DNA of 64,000 nt from JBFAPK01 sp040676675 (lineage in GTDB: Bacteria; Actinomycetota; Actinomycetes; Mycobacteriales; Micromonosporaceae): the NCBI RefSeq assembly GCF_040676675.1, contig NZ_JBFAPK010000038.1, positions 24,769 to 88,768 on the forward strand, given 5' to 3'. Each line of letters opens with the position of its first letter. Within the stretch, counting starts at the first letter, position 1. The notes under the pieces were generated by a model. It ran no database searches. It was not told where the DNA came from and worked only from the letters and a program-made list of their open reading frames with translations. The translations under genes and the position numbers were made by a program. Below are positions 8,901 through 17,260 of the stretch, in pieces.

Positions 8901-11900
8901 TGCCGCGGTAGTACACCTTGATCTGGAAGGTGGGCCGGAGCACGATCCGCGCCTTCACCCCCCGGCCGGAGCTGATGTTGTTGGCCCGGCTCTCGTTCTC
9001 CACGGTCGAGGTGTGCCCCACCAGCCGCGACGAGGCGTACTGGTGGCCGCCGCCGATCGCCGCCTGCCTGCCGTGCGGGTTCAGGATGCCGGTGCCGGCC
9101 GCCCCGGCGAACGCCTGCCCGCCCCGGGCGGTGCGGTACACCTTGCTGGATCCCCGGGTGCCGACGGTCCGCAGGTCGATGTCGTCGTGGTCGGCCTGGA
9201 AACCCTCGAACTCGATCTCCTCCGCCAGCGTCGCCTCGAGCCGCACGTCGTACAGGCGCTGGGTGACGAAGCGGGTGTCGGCGTGGATCAGCGAGACCCC
9301 GCCGTCGAAGAGGTTGCCCCACGACCGGCGTACCCCGGCGCGCGACAGCAGCTGCATCATCCGGTGCCGGTTGAGCATCGGATCGGCGAGGCCGGTGCCG
9401 GTCAGCGCGTTCAGCACCGGTTGCAGCAACGCCCGCGACTCCGGCTGCGCCACCGCCGCGCGCAGGGCCGTGATCGCCGGGCCGACGAGCGACGGTACCC
9501 GCCGGAAGAGCTGGAGGCCCTGACCGGGCGAGCGGCCCGGCGGCAGGGTCAGCCCCGCCGCGCGGACCGCCGGGGTGACCGGGGTGGTGGTGCGCGGCCC
9601 CGCCGGCACCGTACCGCCGTCGGAGTCCGTCTCCAGCAGGCCCATCCGGACCGCCTGCTCCTCGCTGACCCGCAGGTACACGCCGTTGCGGATCACCGCG
9701 CTGTGCTGGACGGTCTTGTGGTGCTCCCAGCGGTTCGGCTGCAGCGGGTCGGGGACGAGCGACTTCGGGAACCGCGCCGGGTTGGTGACCTCGGCGGCGG
9801 CGGTCACCCGCAGGTCGGCCACGACCAGGTACGAGCGGGTCTTGCCCTTGCGGTTGTTCGCGTTGCGCTCGACGAAGCCGCTGACCTTGTCGCGGCTGCG
9901 CCGCAGTCGGTAGCGCAGCAGGCGTTGGTAGCCGGCCTGCGAGGTGGCGCCGCCGCCGTACCTGTCCTCCTGGGTGCCGGGCTTGCGTAGCGAGACCCCG
10001 CCCTGCACGCGGGCCTGGAGCTGGCTCTCCCGGGTACGCGAACCCCAGACCTGGGTACCGCCACCGGGCGCGTTCTCCGTCGTGATCTCGGCCTGCACCG
10101 GTACGAGCCGGGGCCGGGTGATCCGGGTGACCACGGCCACGTCGAGCTGCCCGCCGTCGTCGGTGGTGGTGACCGGCTCCAGATCCCACTGGGCCTCGGT
10201 CATCGCCGACAGGTTGGTGACCTGCCGGGTGACGGTGAGCCGGTCGGTGAGGTCCGCCCAGACCGGCATGCCCTCGGCGAGCGCCTCCGCGCCGCGCAGG
10301 CCGCCGAGCTGCCGGTTGGAGGCGCGGTCGCCGTAGTCCTGGGTGTCCCGCGCGGCCCGCCGCGCCAGGTCCAGCACGGCGGCGCTGCCCGGCATCGACT
10401 CGACGAACTGCCACTCGGTGACCGTCGTGTCGTCGTCGCCGTCGTTGCCGTTGCCCTGGGTGCCGTTGCCGTGGGTGCCGTTGCCGTGGGTGCCGCCGGT
10501 CCTCCGGTCGACGAAGTCCCGCAGGGTCGTCAGGTCGGTCTCGGTCCGCCGGGCCAGCGTGCCGCTCTCCCGGCCCTCCACCGTCAGCGGGTGGTCCAGC
10601 GCCTCCCGGGGGATCGCGCTGTCGGAGTAGAGCACCCGGACCGGGTTGGACAGGGTCATCCGGTACCGGGGCACGGACCGCCCACGGACCGTGACGTCGT
10701 CCCGGGCGAACCCGGGCGCCGGTCCGGGGCGGGTCTCCGCGCCGATGTCCTCCGCGTCGACCGTCGGCATGCCCTTGGCGGTCCGGCCGAGACCGACCCG
10801 GGAGCCACGGTCCCGGCCGATCCCCGTGCGGTACGTGTAGACGGTCACCTGGAGCTGTAGCGGCCCGTCGTAGCCCTGCGAGTGCGGGGTGCCGCCGTGC
10901 AGCGCGGTGTCCTGGCCGCTGGTCTCCACGCCGCCGTCGAGCCCCCAGCGCTTGTGCAGCTCGACGCCGCCGCCCGCGGTCAGCCCGGTGTTCACCACCG
11001 AGCCCGGGAACCGTTCGATGTAGGCGCCCTCCACCGCCGCCGAGGCCCGCCACTGGCCGCCCGCCGCCGTACCGTCCTGCTCGCCGGAGGCCTGGAAGTT
11101 GCGGACCGCCACGTCCTGCTGCCGACCGGAGTCGGTGAGGTCCTCCGGGTGCACCGCCGTGACGTGCACGACGACGTGCCGGTCCCGGAACACGCCGGTG
11201 CGGGTGAGCACCGCGGAGATCCCGCCGTTGAGCAGGGCGGTGTAGTTCTGGCGCAGCGCGGGAGCGGAGAGGACACGGTCGAGTTCGGCCTGGTTGCGGG
11301 CGCGTTCGCTGGCGGAGCTGGCCAACCCCATCCGCTTCACCACGCCGGCCAGGCGGAAACGGGGCAGGAAGCCGCCGCCGACGCGCCGGATCAGCGTCTC
11401 GGTGTTGGGGAGCGCGTCGCGGAACCGGCTCATCCCGTACGGCATGGCGTGGCCGCCGTGCCGTAGGTACGGCGGCGCCGGCTTCCCCGGCTCGCCGACC
11501 TGCCTGCGCTTCCCCTTCGGGTCCGCGGGCGGGGCCTCCGACCCGGTGGACGATCCGGCGGGCTCGCGCGGCGGGTCGTGCGGCCTCGTCGACGGGCCGG
11601 CCGGATCGCGCGGCTTCGTCGACGGACCCGCCGGGTCGGCCGGCGGGGTGGATGCCGGGGCGGGCGGCGGTTTGAGCAGTTCGGCCAGCTTCTTCTGCGG
11701 CAGGCGGGCCAGTACGGTCAGCTCGACCTCGACCGGGCGGACGCTGGAGAGCTGCGGCATCGGGTGCCGGAACGCGTTGAGCCGGACCGCCGGGTCCACC
11801 CGCAGCCGCACGGTCAGCTCGGTGAGCGTGTTCGGGATGTCCTTGAACTCGGTGCCCGTACGGGTGGTGCTGCTCTGCCGCACCGACGTGCTGGTGTTGC

Positions 11901-14900
11901 GGCGGAAGCCGGCCGAGAACCGCGCCTGCACCCAGGCCAGCCCGAACCCCCACCGGATCGGCACCACGCTGCCGCCCATGCCGACGTTGCTGATGTGCTG
12001 CTGCCGGCCCGTCTCGGTGATGCCGGGCTGCCACCGGAACGACGACTTCTTGATGTCGCCGACCGCGCGGACGCCGGTGACCTCGGCGGTCATCTCCAGC
12101 CCGAGCGCCTGCCGGCGGGACGGGCTGAGGATCAGCGGCGAGTGCGCCGGGCTCTCCAGCGCGGGCATCAGCTGGCCGAGCACGTTCGCCTCGGAGAGCA
12201 GCGACCGGACCTGGCCGCGGCTGATGCTGCCCGGCTCGACCACGCCGGTACGCCGCAGCCGGGCGAGGATCTGCTCGGCCGCCTCGTTCCAGGTACCGGG
12301 AGCGTCGGTGCCCGACATCCGGGCGTCGAGGATCCGGACCGGGCTGGCGTTCTCTACCAGCGTGGACACGTCGAAGGCACCGGTCCGGTGGTCGTCGCGC
12401 GGGGTGGCTCCGGCGATCTCCTCCAGCGCCCGGAAGGCCACGTTCGCGGTGAGGTCGCCGGGCTGGGCGGGACCGGGGGCGTGCACGGGCGGCGGGGTCG
12501 CCACCGTACCGAGCCGTCCGGCGGTGACCGTGAACCGCACCGGCGACAGCACGAGGTGCGAGGGCGCGCCGCCGCGTACGTTGTGCGAGTCGAAGAGGGT
12601 GCTGGCCGACTCGGTGCTCTGGGTCGCCTGGGCCAGCGCCACCTCGCCGGAGACGCCGCCGCCCGGCCCGTAACGACCGCCGATCATGATGCCCGTACCG
12701 AGGGTCAGGCTGTCGCCGGAGGTCGCGGTCTCCCGTACCGCGGTGGTGGCGTCGACGCGGGTGTCGTACTTGGCCCTGTCGTCGGACTGGTCCAACCAGC
12801 GCGATCCGCCGGTGAGCCGGGTCGGCGCGACGGTGACGCTGTGCACCCGGCCCCAGCCGTCCTTGACGTCGAAGGTGCGGCCGCCGGTCGCGAAGAACGA
12901 CTGCAGGTCGTCGCGGAGGGCGCGCTCGATCTCCGCCGTGTCGACCCGGACACCGTCGCGCCCGCCCGGGGTCAGTCGGGCCAGGGTCGGGCGCACCCGG
13001 GCGCGGACCCGGGCGCGTACGGCGCTGGTGATGTCGGTGACGAGCTGGTCGAGGTCCGGCACGCCGTCGGCCTCGTACAGCAGCTCCGGCCGGCGCGCGT
13101 AGAGGCCGAGCTGCTCGGCCGTGGCCGGCGGCGGTGCCGGCGCGGGCGTCGGCGTCGACGCCGACGTCGACGTGAGCGTCAGGCCGGTCCCGTCGTCCGG
13201 CGCGTCCTCGGCGGTGATCCCCTCGAACGGCCGGGCGCCGTCCCCGACGTCGTCGTTGACCACGTCCCAGGGCTCGCTGTCGCCGCCGAACAGCAGCCAG
13301 GGGCGGCCCTCGACGGAGACCGGCTGTCCGGGCCGGTTGGCGGTGCCGACCCGGACGACGCCGGACGGGGTCAGCACGTCCCGCCCCGAGGCGGCGGCCA
13401 GCCGCCGGACGAACCCCTCGGAGACCTCGCCGCCGTAGCAGGCGAGCAGGGTCAGCGGGGCGTCCGTGCCGGCCGGGCCGACGATCCGGGCCACCTGCTC
13501 GGGGGTGAGCAGGACGGTGCCGGGCGAGCCGTCCGGGCGCCGGACGGGGGCGCGGACCAGGGCGGACCCGTCGTCCGTCGCGCCGTGCACGAGGACGACC
13601 GGGCCGCGGCCCGCGCGCAGCACGCCGCGATCGCCGAGGGCGGCGAGGTCGTCGTCGGAGAGCAGCGTGACGCCGTCGCGGCCGTCCGGGGCCGGGCGCA
13701 CCACGAGGGGTACGCCGTCCGCGAGCCACCCGCCGTCGGGGGTACGCGTGACCTCCGCCGCGCCGCCCGACGGGGCGTTCGGCGGCGGGCTCGGCTGGAC
13801 CGGGTCGGCGGTCTCCGTCGGGGTCACCGGGTCGGGGGACGTCTCGGGGGTAGCGGTGGCGCGCTCCGGGTGCCGGGGCGTCTCCGTTCCGGTCGAGGTT
13901 CCGGGGATCGCGGTGACGGGCTGCGGTTCCGCCGGCGCGCCGGTCTCCGCCTCCCGGCCGGGGGCCGTGGCGCCCGCCGGCGTCTCCCGCGCCCCGCCGA
14001 GGCCGTTCACGTACCGGTCGAGCACGTCGGCGATGCCCTGCGACGCCTGCGGTACGACCGGCCGCGGCCCCGGGCCCGGTTGCGCCGGCGCGGACGGCTG
14101 TCCCCGCCCCTCGACCTGCCCGGCAGCGGTGGCCGGTGCGCTGCCCGTCCCGCCGATCGGTGGCGCCGTGACCGGCGGGCTCGCCGTCCCGCCCGTCTGC
14201 GGCACCGAGGCCGGTGGGCTCGCCGTCCCGCCGGCGACGATCGGTGCCGGACCCGCCGGAGGGTCGCCGCCCGTGCTGCCTCCGGGCCGTTCCCCCTGGC
14301 CGGTTGCCGGCGTCCCTGCGGGCCCGTCCTCCGGCAACTCCTGACCGGTAGAGGTCGCGTGATCGGGCGAGTTCGCGCCGGGAGGACCGGTCGGGAGGTT
14401 CACCTCGCCGTCTTCGCGAGTCCGGTCGACCTCGCCGGGCCGGTCCGCACCGGTCTCGCCGGGCCGATCAGTGCCGCCGGGCCGGTCGGCGCCGGTCTCG
14501 GCGGGCCCATCAGTGCCACCGGTCTCGCCGGGCCGATCGGCGCCGCCGCTGGTGCCGGTGTTGCCGCTGCCCGGGCCGGTACCCCCGGTGCCGGCGCGGG
14601 GATCGCGCGCCTCGCCCCCGGTTCCGCCGGCCTCGATCCCACTGGTCGCCCCCGTGCCGCCGGCCCCGGTACCGCCGGCCGCCCCGGTACCGCCGGCACC
14701 GACGCCGCTGGCCTCGGGCCGGGGGCGGGAGGAGGTGCCCGCCCCCGGGTCATCGTCGCGGATCGCGTTGGGCGGCGGATCATTCTCCGCGTTGGCGGGC
14801 GGCGGCGCGTCCTGCCCCGCGTACCCCGGTGGCGGCGGGCCGGCGTCGAGCACCTGCTCCTGCGGGCCCGGTGCGGGCGCGTAGGCGGGAGGCGGGGCAG

Positions 14901-16440
14901 CCGGATCGGGCGGCGGGCTCGTACCTGGCGGCGTGGCGGACGGGGGCGGCGTCTTCGTCCCGGAGTCCCCGGCGGACCCGGACGGCGCGCCGGAGTCCCC
15001 GGCGGACCCCGACGGCGCGCCGGAGTCCCCGGCGGACCCGGACGGCGCGCCAATTCCGGCGGAGCCGCCGTCCGGGCCGCCGCGCAGGCCCGCGCCGAGC
15101 TTCTCGCCGGCGAACTCGACGGATCCGGAGAAGAGACCGGAGGCGGCGGCCCCGTGGATCGCGCCGCCGGCACCCCAGTCGATCTCCTCGCCCTGCATGA
15201 GGGCGTACAGGATCTCGGTGACGACCTCGGTGCTCATCTCGTGCGCGGCGTTCTCGCCGTACTCCCGGAGGAACTTGGAGACCGCCGAGTGCACGGCGGC
15301 GTCCGTGATGCGGTGGGCGGCGTCGGCGCCGTACGTCCTGATCAGGTTCTGTACGGCGTTGGCCGCCGCGCTGCTCAGCCGGTGCACGGTGCTCTCGCGG
15401 TACTCCCGCAACGCCGCCCGGGCGGCGTTCTCGACCGCGTCGCGGACCTGCCGTGCGATGCCGGCGGCGCCGCCTTGCGCACCACCGGGCGGGCGGTCGG
15501 CGGTCGAGTACGGCCCGCCGCCCCCGGGACCGTCGGGTCCGGGCCTGGCCCCGCCGTCCGGACCTGGCCGCACGTCCGGGTCCGGGCCGGGCTTTACATC
15601 CGGCTCCGGGCCGGGCTTGGCGTTGAGGTCGGGAACGTCCTTGCCGATCGGTACCGGGCCGTCCGGGCCGGGCTTGCCGGCGGGTCCGTCGGGCTTGGTG
15701 TCCTTCGGCAGGTTGTCCAGCAGGTTACCGGTGATGTCGTCGCCCGCGTTGCCGAGGAGCTTCTTGAGCAGGTTGCCCAGGGCGCCGCCGGCGGCGCCCA
15801 GGCCCAGGCCGACCGCCCCGCCCAGCGCACCGATCGCGGCGGCCTGCCCCACCTTGTCGGGATCGATGTGGTCGCGGTGCCCCTCGCGGATCTGGATCGC
15901 CTGCACCACCAGGTCCATCAGGACCTGCATGCCGATGCCGACGAGCTGCGACACGGCCACCGCGACGATGGCCCGGGCGAGCCACGCCCAGATCTTGAAG
16001 CGTCCGATCAGGAAGCGGGTGGCCATCGCGGCCAGCGACCCGGGAAAGAGCCAGGCGATCGCCACCGCGATCAGGAACTCGATCATCAGCTCGATCAGCG
16101 TCGCGATGATCATGAGCTTGGCGTACTCGACCTCGGTGGCGGCGTTCTCCATGTCGCCGCCGAGGCGTTGCACGTACCGGGCAGACAGCCCCAGGTAACC
16201 GGGGTCGGAGACGTACTCCTGGAGGGCGTCGACCACCGCGTCACCGGACTGGCCCTCGACGGCGGCGTCGATCTCCGAGATCGCCTTGCCGAAGAGCGGC
16301 ACGATCCGCTCGATCGCCTCCGCCGCTTCCTTGTGCACCTGCGCGAACTGGCGCAGCCTGTCCTCGTCCGTGCCGGGGAACTGCTCGCCGGAGAGCCAGA
16401 ACTGGAAGTTGTTCAGCTCATCGGAGACGTCCATGCCCAT
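5932..16440 (-). CDS. giant (3502 aa) CpnT-like polymorphic toxin with papain-fold domain
   Basis: ATG 16440 follows GAGGAGGTG by 7 bases. Residues ~5-110 resemble the CpnT-type WXG100-like domain (FWLSGEQFPGTDEDRLRQF), then hydrophobic helices ~107-180. Pro/Gly-rich linkers with tandem repeats follow to ~980. Residues ~985-1070 hold an alpha/beta module with one conserved-looking Cys (LTLLACYGGE), of the kind called lonely Cys in giant actinobacterial proteins. Residues ~1100-2750 are a long unassigned body, then poly-Pro. Residues ~3090-3230 match papain-fold toxin 1 (glutamine deamidase type): Cys in NCVLTVIATHL (~3122), His in GHAFNVVHDAHG (~3210), Asp in VLFLDGQTG (~3220). Residues ~3280-3480 form a further domain (EVNDKSGRYMSQKV). 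Inferred: a T7SS substrate that delivers a Gln-modifying toxin, paired with the gene at 4845-5921. Confidence 0.8.
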   Translation of the reverse strand: MGMDVSDELNNFQFWLSGEQFPGTDEDRLRQFAQVHKEAAEAIERIVPLFGKAISEIDAAVEGQSGDAVVDALQEYVSDPGYLGLSARYVQRLGGDMENAATEVEYAKLMIIATLIELMIEFLIAVAIAWLFPGSLAAMATRFLIGRFKIWAWLARAIVAVAVSQLVGIGMQVLMDLVVQAIQIREGHRDHIDPDKVGQAAAIGALGGAVGLGLGAAGGALGNLLKKLLGNAGDDITGNLLDNLPKDTKPDGPAGKPGPDGPVPIGKDVPDLNAKPGPEPDVKPGPDPDVRPGPDGGARPGPDGPGGGGPYSTADRPPGGAQGGAAGIARQVRDAVENAARAALREYRESTVHRLSSAAANAVQNLIRTYGADAAHRITDAAVHSAVSKFLREYGENAAHEMSTEVVTEILYALMQGEEIDWGAGGAIHGAAASGLFSGSVEFAGEKLGAGLRGGPDGGSAGIGAPSGSAGDSGAPSGSAGDSGAPSGSAGDSGTKTPPPSATPPGTSPPPDPAAPPPAYAPAPGPQEQVLDAGPPPPGYAGQDAPPPANAENDPPPNAIRDDDPGAGTSSRPRPEASGVGAGGTGAAGGTGAGGTGATSGIEAGGTGGEARDPRAGTGGTGPGSGNTGTSGGADRPGETGGTDGPAETGADRPGGTDRPGETGADRPGEVDRTREDGEVNLPTGPPGANSPDHATSTGQELPEDGPAGTPATGQGERPGGSTGGDPPAGPAPIVAGGTASPPASVPQTGGTASPPVTAPPIGGTGSAPATAAGQVEGRGQPSAPAQPGPGPRPVVPQASQGIADVLDRYVNGLGGARETPAGATAPGREAETGAPAEPQPVTAIPGTSTGTETPRHPERATATPETSPDPVTPTETADPVQPSPPPNAPSGGAAEVTRTPDGGWLADGVPLVVRPAPDGRDGVTLLSDDDLAALGDRGVLRAGRGPVVLVHGATDDGSALVRAPVRRPDGSPGTVLLTPEQVARIVGPAGTDAPLTLLACYGGEVSEGFVRRLAAASGRDVLTPSGVVRVGTANRPGQPVSVEGRPWLLFGGDSEPWDVVNDDVGDGARPFEGITAEDAPDDGTGLTLTSTSASTPTPAPAPPPATAEQLGLYARRPELLYEADGVPDLDQLVTDITSAVRARVRARVRPTLARLTPGGRDGVRVDTAEIERALRDDLQSFFATGGRTFDVKDGWGRVHSVTVAPTRLTGGSRWLDQSDDRAKYDTRVDATTAVRETATSGDSLTLGTGIMIGGRYGPGGGVSGEVALAQATQSTESASTLFDSHNVRGGAPSHLVLSPVRFTVTAGRLGTVATPPPVHAPGPAQPGDLTANVAFRALEEIAGATPRDDHRTGAFDVSTLVENASPVRILDARMSGTDAPGTWNEAAEQILARLRRTGVVEPGSISRGQVRSLLSEANVLGQLMPALESPAHSPLILSPSRRQALGLEMTAEVTGVRAVGDIKKSSFRWQPGITETGRQQHISNVGMGGSVVPIRWGFGLAWVQARFSAGFRRNTSTSVRQSSTTRTGTEFKDIPNTLTELTVRLRVDPAVRLNAFRHPMPQLSSVRPVEVELTVLARLPQKKLAELLKPPPAPASTPPADPAGPSTKPRDPAGPSTRPHDPPREPAGSSTGSEAPPADPKGKRRQVGEPGKPAPPYLRHGGHAMPYGMSRFRDALPNTETLIRRVGGGFLPRFRLAGVVKRMGLASSASERARNQAELDRVLSAPALRQNYTALLNGGISAVLTRTGVFRDRHVVVHVTAVHPEDLTDSGRQQDVAVRNFQASGEQDGTAAGGQWRASAAVEGAYIERFPGSVVNTGLTAGGGVELHKRWGLDGGVETSGQDTALHGGTPHSQGYDGPLQLQVTVYTYRTGIGRDRGSRVGLGRTAKGMPTVDAEDIGAETRPGPAPGFARDDVTVRGRSVPRYRMTLSNPVRVLYSDSAIPREALDHPLTVEGRESGTLARRTETDLTTLRDFVDRRTGGTHGNGTHGNGTQGNGNDGDDDTTVTEWQFVESMPGSAAVLDLARRAARDTQDYGDRASNRQLGGLRGAEALAEGMPVWADLTDRLTVTRQVTNLSAMTEAQWDLEPVTTTDDGGQLDVAVVTRITRPRLVPVQAEITTENAPGGGTQVWGSRTRESQLQARVQGGVSLRKPGTQEDRYGGGATSQAGYQRLLRYRLRRSRDKVSGFVERNANNRKGKTRSYLVVADLRVTAAAEVTNPARFPKSLVPDPLQPNRWEHHKTVQHSAVIRNGVYLRVSEEQAVRMGLLETDSDGGTVPAGPRTTTPVTPAVRAAGLTLPPGRSPGQGLQLFRRVPSLVGPAITALRAAVAQPESRALLQPVLNALTGTGLADPMLNRHRMMQLLSRAGVRRSWGNLFDGGVSLIHADTRFVTQRLYDVRLEATLAEEIEFEGFQADHDDIDLRTVGTRGSSKVYRTARGGQAFAGAAGTGILNPHGRQAAIGGGHQYASSRLVGHTSTVENESRANNISSGRGVKARIVLRPTFQIKVYYRGKALPEGTVTFDAPVTVDRWAGDLRTTGTSHPPARLDSPGAYRPGATPGPEPGWQLRNGLLVPPRFTPEDLGPAEELQQLTTTMLAGASHRLVKDGYPASFQIRSGLTPDLLLPNSAQLLSPEMLELPAVPSTDVLMRKAMLKLGLTPVAARLAGVDSLVYREHIGQNSTTAGSGYHVLEVSNHMPRLLLGRGYMGDPYQALETSGTGPGSGDTAAVASGEDSGSTSFGNVKPEGPSALVEYVTRPTLEATLTGHASGSDRRSSPDDTEIRVVVRTGLAEARRILGIDDGAPAEARTAFEEIVRGEAKLSAAADRFVKAAEQEAAIRYAEAGSADPDARTRWEEAARARDAAEEEWWLLAQEHYRRLDDFQSRYVAIGDGTPEPATAEDPEDLALVRQPPPPSQPPPLPPPQRPPPPLRPPPPPPLQRPLASVPELPEPVEERRGPVEERRGPVEERRGPVEEPPAPVEEATSSSRRRAAVPADGTARTRHTDAILRPYLATRLPAGLDAAPNLAHLVETAASTGRPSIDDVLRRAERESRRAGAPVADPPALSGGNETAREGTADGGTDGLAWWRPDGDPEEAFERDYGWLRQVNDGGKHPADGGWLANCVLTVIATHLSSTEPGTVFQAPPLEEGETGLPTADLVRYANDSGGAGDRGLTAVAGFPEIVAAMTAAGPGAHGVVVTRQVGSERGHAFNVVHDAHGVLFLDGQTGRPARLPDRPAQILFVPVGAVDVPIAGTPVTTPGLDALTDPATDPVRPDAPPPGADLDREYGPLVLAKQVKPTEQDADGFPRVNPLWYRLADLPPGLLLSHTGANWHYAVDAEGHIRVGSEEMGKLLGDDEWTELYDAYHPGGRPADPAEFERALAEFRQRLDGQGHPTIAVEFDPETGAVANDRPRSRVSGEIGWNAEAGRWEVNDKSGRYMSQKVRVPAPETEEVTRWLRNVARRLTAHLGVPVAPVLVKHGGAAPPTAPAQVGAVPVPVDSRH
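7516..7590. repeat. 21-bp tandem repeat encoding GPVEERR
   Basis: Three and a half 21-bp units (7516-7536, 7537-7557, 7558-7578, partial to 7590) encode repeated GPVEERR in the linker just before the papain-fold domain of the giant toxin. The first unit differs at a few bases. Confidence 0.85.
10451..10495. repeat. 15-bp tandem repeat encoding GTHGN/GTQGN
   Basis: Three 15-bp units (10451-10465, 10466-10480, 10481-10495) encode a Gly/Asn-rich loop in the body of the giant toxin; the first has one base change (His to Gln). Confidence 0.85.
14961..15050. repeat. 30-bp tandem repeat encoding GAPSGSAGDS
   Basis: Three 30-bp units at 14961-14990, 14991-15020 and 15021-15050 with one or no base difference. 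They encode ten-residue Gly/Ser/Ala units at residues ~464-493 of the giant toxin, in its N-terminal linker. Confidence 0.9.
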
Positions 16441-16483
16441 GACCCGACACCTCCTCGTCCCTGACCTGGCGCGTACCGGCGGC

Positions 16484-16816
16484 TCAGCGGTGCGGGTTGG
16501 CGTCGCCGTCGGCGGCGGCCCGGGTGTTCTCCTCCTCGGCCTTCTCCAGGAACTCGGCCAGCTGCGAGGTGGCGCCCAGGTCGCCCTGGCTGGCCCGCCG
16601 GACCAGCTCCAACAGGGCGGTGGTGGCCTCCGGCGACTCCGTGACCAACTGCCGGACGTACTGGTCCAGGTCGGACTTGCGCTCGTGCAGGACCACCTTG
16701 CCCACCCGGGCGAGACCGTCGGTGTACCGCTCGATGGCGTCGCCGATCTCCTCCTCGGCCTGCCGCAGGGCGGGACTGGTGATGCGCTCGGTGTCGGCGC
16801 CCAGCCGCGGCGTCAC
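16484..16816 (-). CDS. small helical T7SS-locus protein, unknown function
   Basis: 110 aa from GTG 16816, which overlaps the stop of the YbaB-like gene by 4 bases (GTGA). Charged and almost entirely helical in character (ALRQAEEEIGDAIERYTDG, LLELVRRASQGDLGATSQL), with no WXG, signal peptide or membrane segment. It sits immediately before the giant toxin gene, so a chaperone or adaptor role for that substrate is possible but unproven. I do not recognise the family. Confidence 0.75.
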   Translation of the reverse strand: MTPRLGADTERITSPALRQAEEEIGDAIERYTDGLARVGKVVLHERKSDLDQYVRQLVTESPEATTALLELVRRASQGDLGATSQLAEFLEKAEEENTRAAADGDANPHR

Positions 16817-17247
16817 GGCCGCCGCTCCCCGCCGGCGGTACGCGTCTCGCGGGGCTGGCGGGCCTCGGCGAAGACGCGGGTGATCTCGTCCATGGTCGCG
16901 TCGAAGTCGACCGGGCCGGTCAGCATGTCGAGGACCGGCACCCCTGCCGGCAGCAGCGCCTGGAGCAGCTGCGCCGCCTGCTGCCGCGCCTGGAGCTGCG
17001 CGTCGCGTACCGCGTCCACCAGCAGGCCCGCGAGTTCGGCGGGCGCCATCGTCCGGTACGCACCGGTCGGGAACTTCACCTCGACGAGCTCGCCCTGCGC
17101 GTTGACCGTGACGCTCAGCGCCCGGTTCTTCGTGGTCACCGTGGTCCGGCTGTCGGCGACCCGCGCCTCGAAGTCCGCCACCGACGCCTTGTGCCGCTCG
17201 AACTCGGCCATGGCCTGTTCGATCCGGTTCTCCAGGGGACTGGTCAT
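16813..17247 (-). CDS. YbaB/EbfC-family protein
   Basis: 144 aa from ATG 17247 (GAGGAG 5 bases upstream). An N-terminal coiled helix (ENRIEQAMAEFERHKASVAD) is followed by the strand pattern NRALSVTVNAQGELVEVKFPTGAYR and a C-terminal helix, the usual YbaB/EbfC layout. Classical members bind DNA as dimers. Divergent copies are common inside actinobacterial T7SS loci, where their job is not settled; a chaperone-like role for neighbouring substrates is an alternative. It lies between the 849-aa substrate-like gene (13-base gap) and the 110-aa gene (4-base overlap), so all three are one transcription unit. Confidence 0.75.
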   Translation of the reverse strand: MTSPLENRIEQAMAEFERHKASVADFEARVADSRTTVTTKNRALSVTVNAQGELVEVKFPTGAYRTMAPAELAGLLVDAVRDAQLQARQQAAQLLQALLPAGVPVLDMLTGPVDFDATMDEITRVFAEARQPRETRTAGGERRP

Positions 17248-17260
17248 CGTGTCTCCTCGG

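Noticed and set aside
14961..15050. CRISPR-like array
   Set aside because: Repeats are directly adjacent without spacers and encode in-frame linker peptides. No cas genes are present.
11578..16464. Very long open frames on the plus strand opposite the giant toxin gene and the 849-aa gene (also 16286-20413)
   Set aside because: Low-complexity Arg/Gly/Pro translations with no motif; they mirror genes with strong codon bias, start codons and ribosome-binding sites on the other strand.
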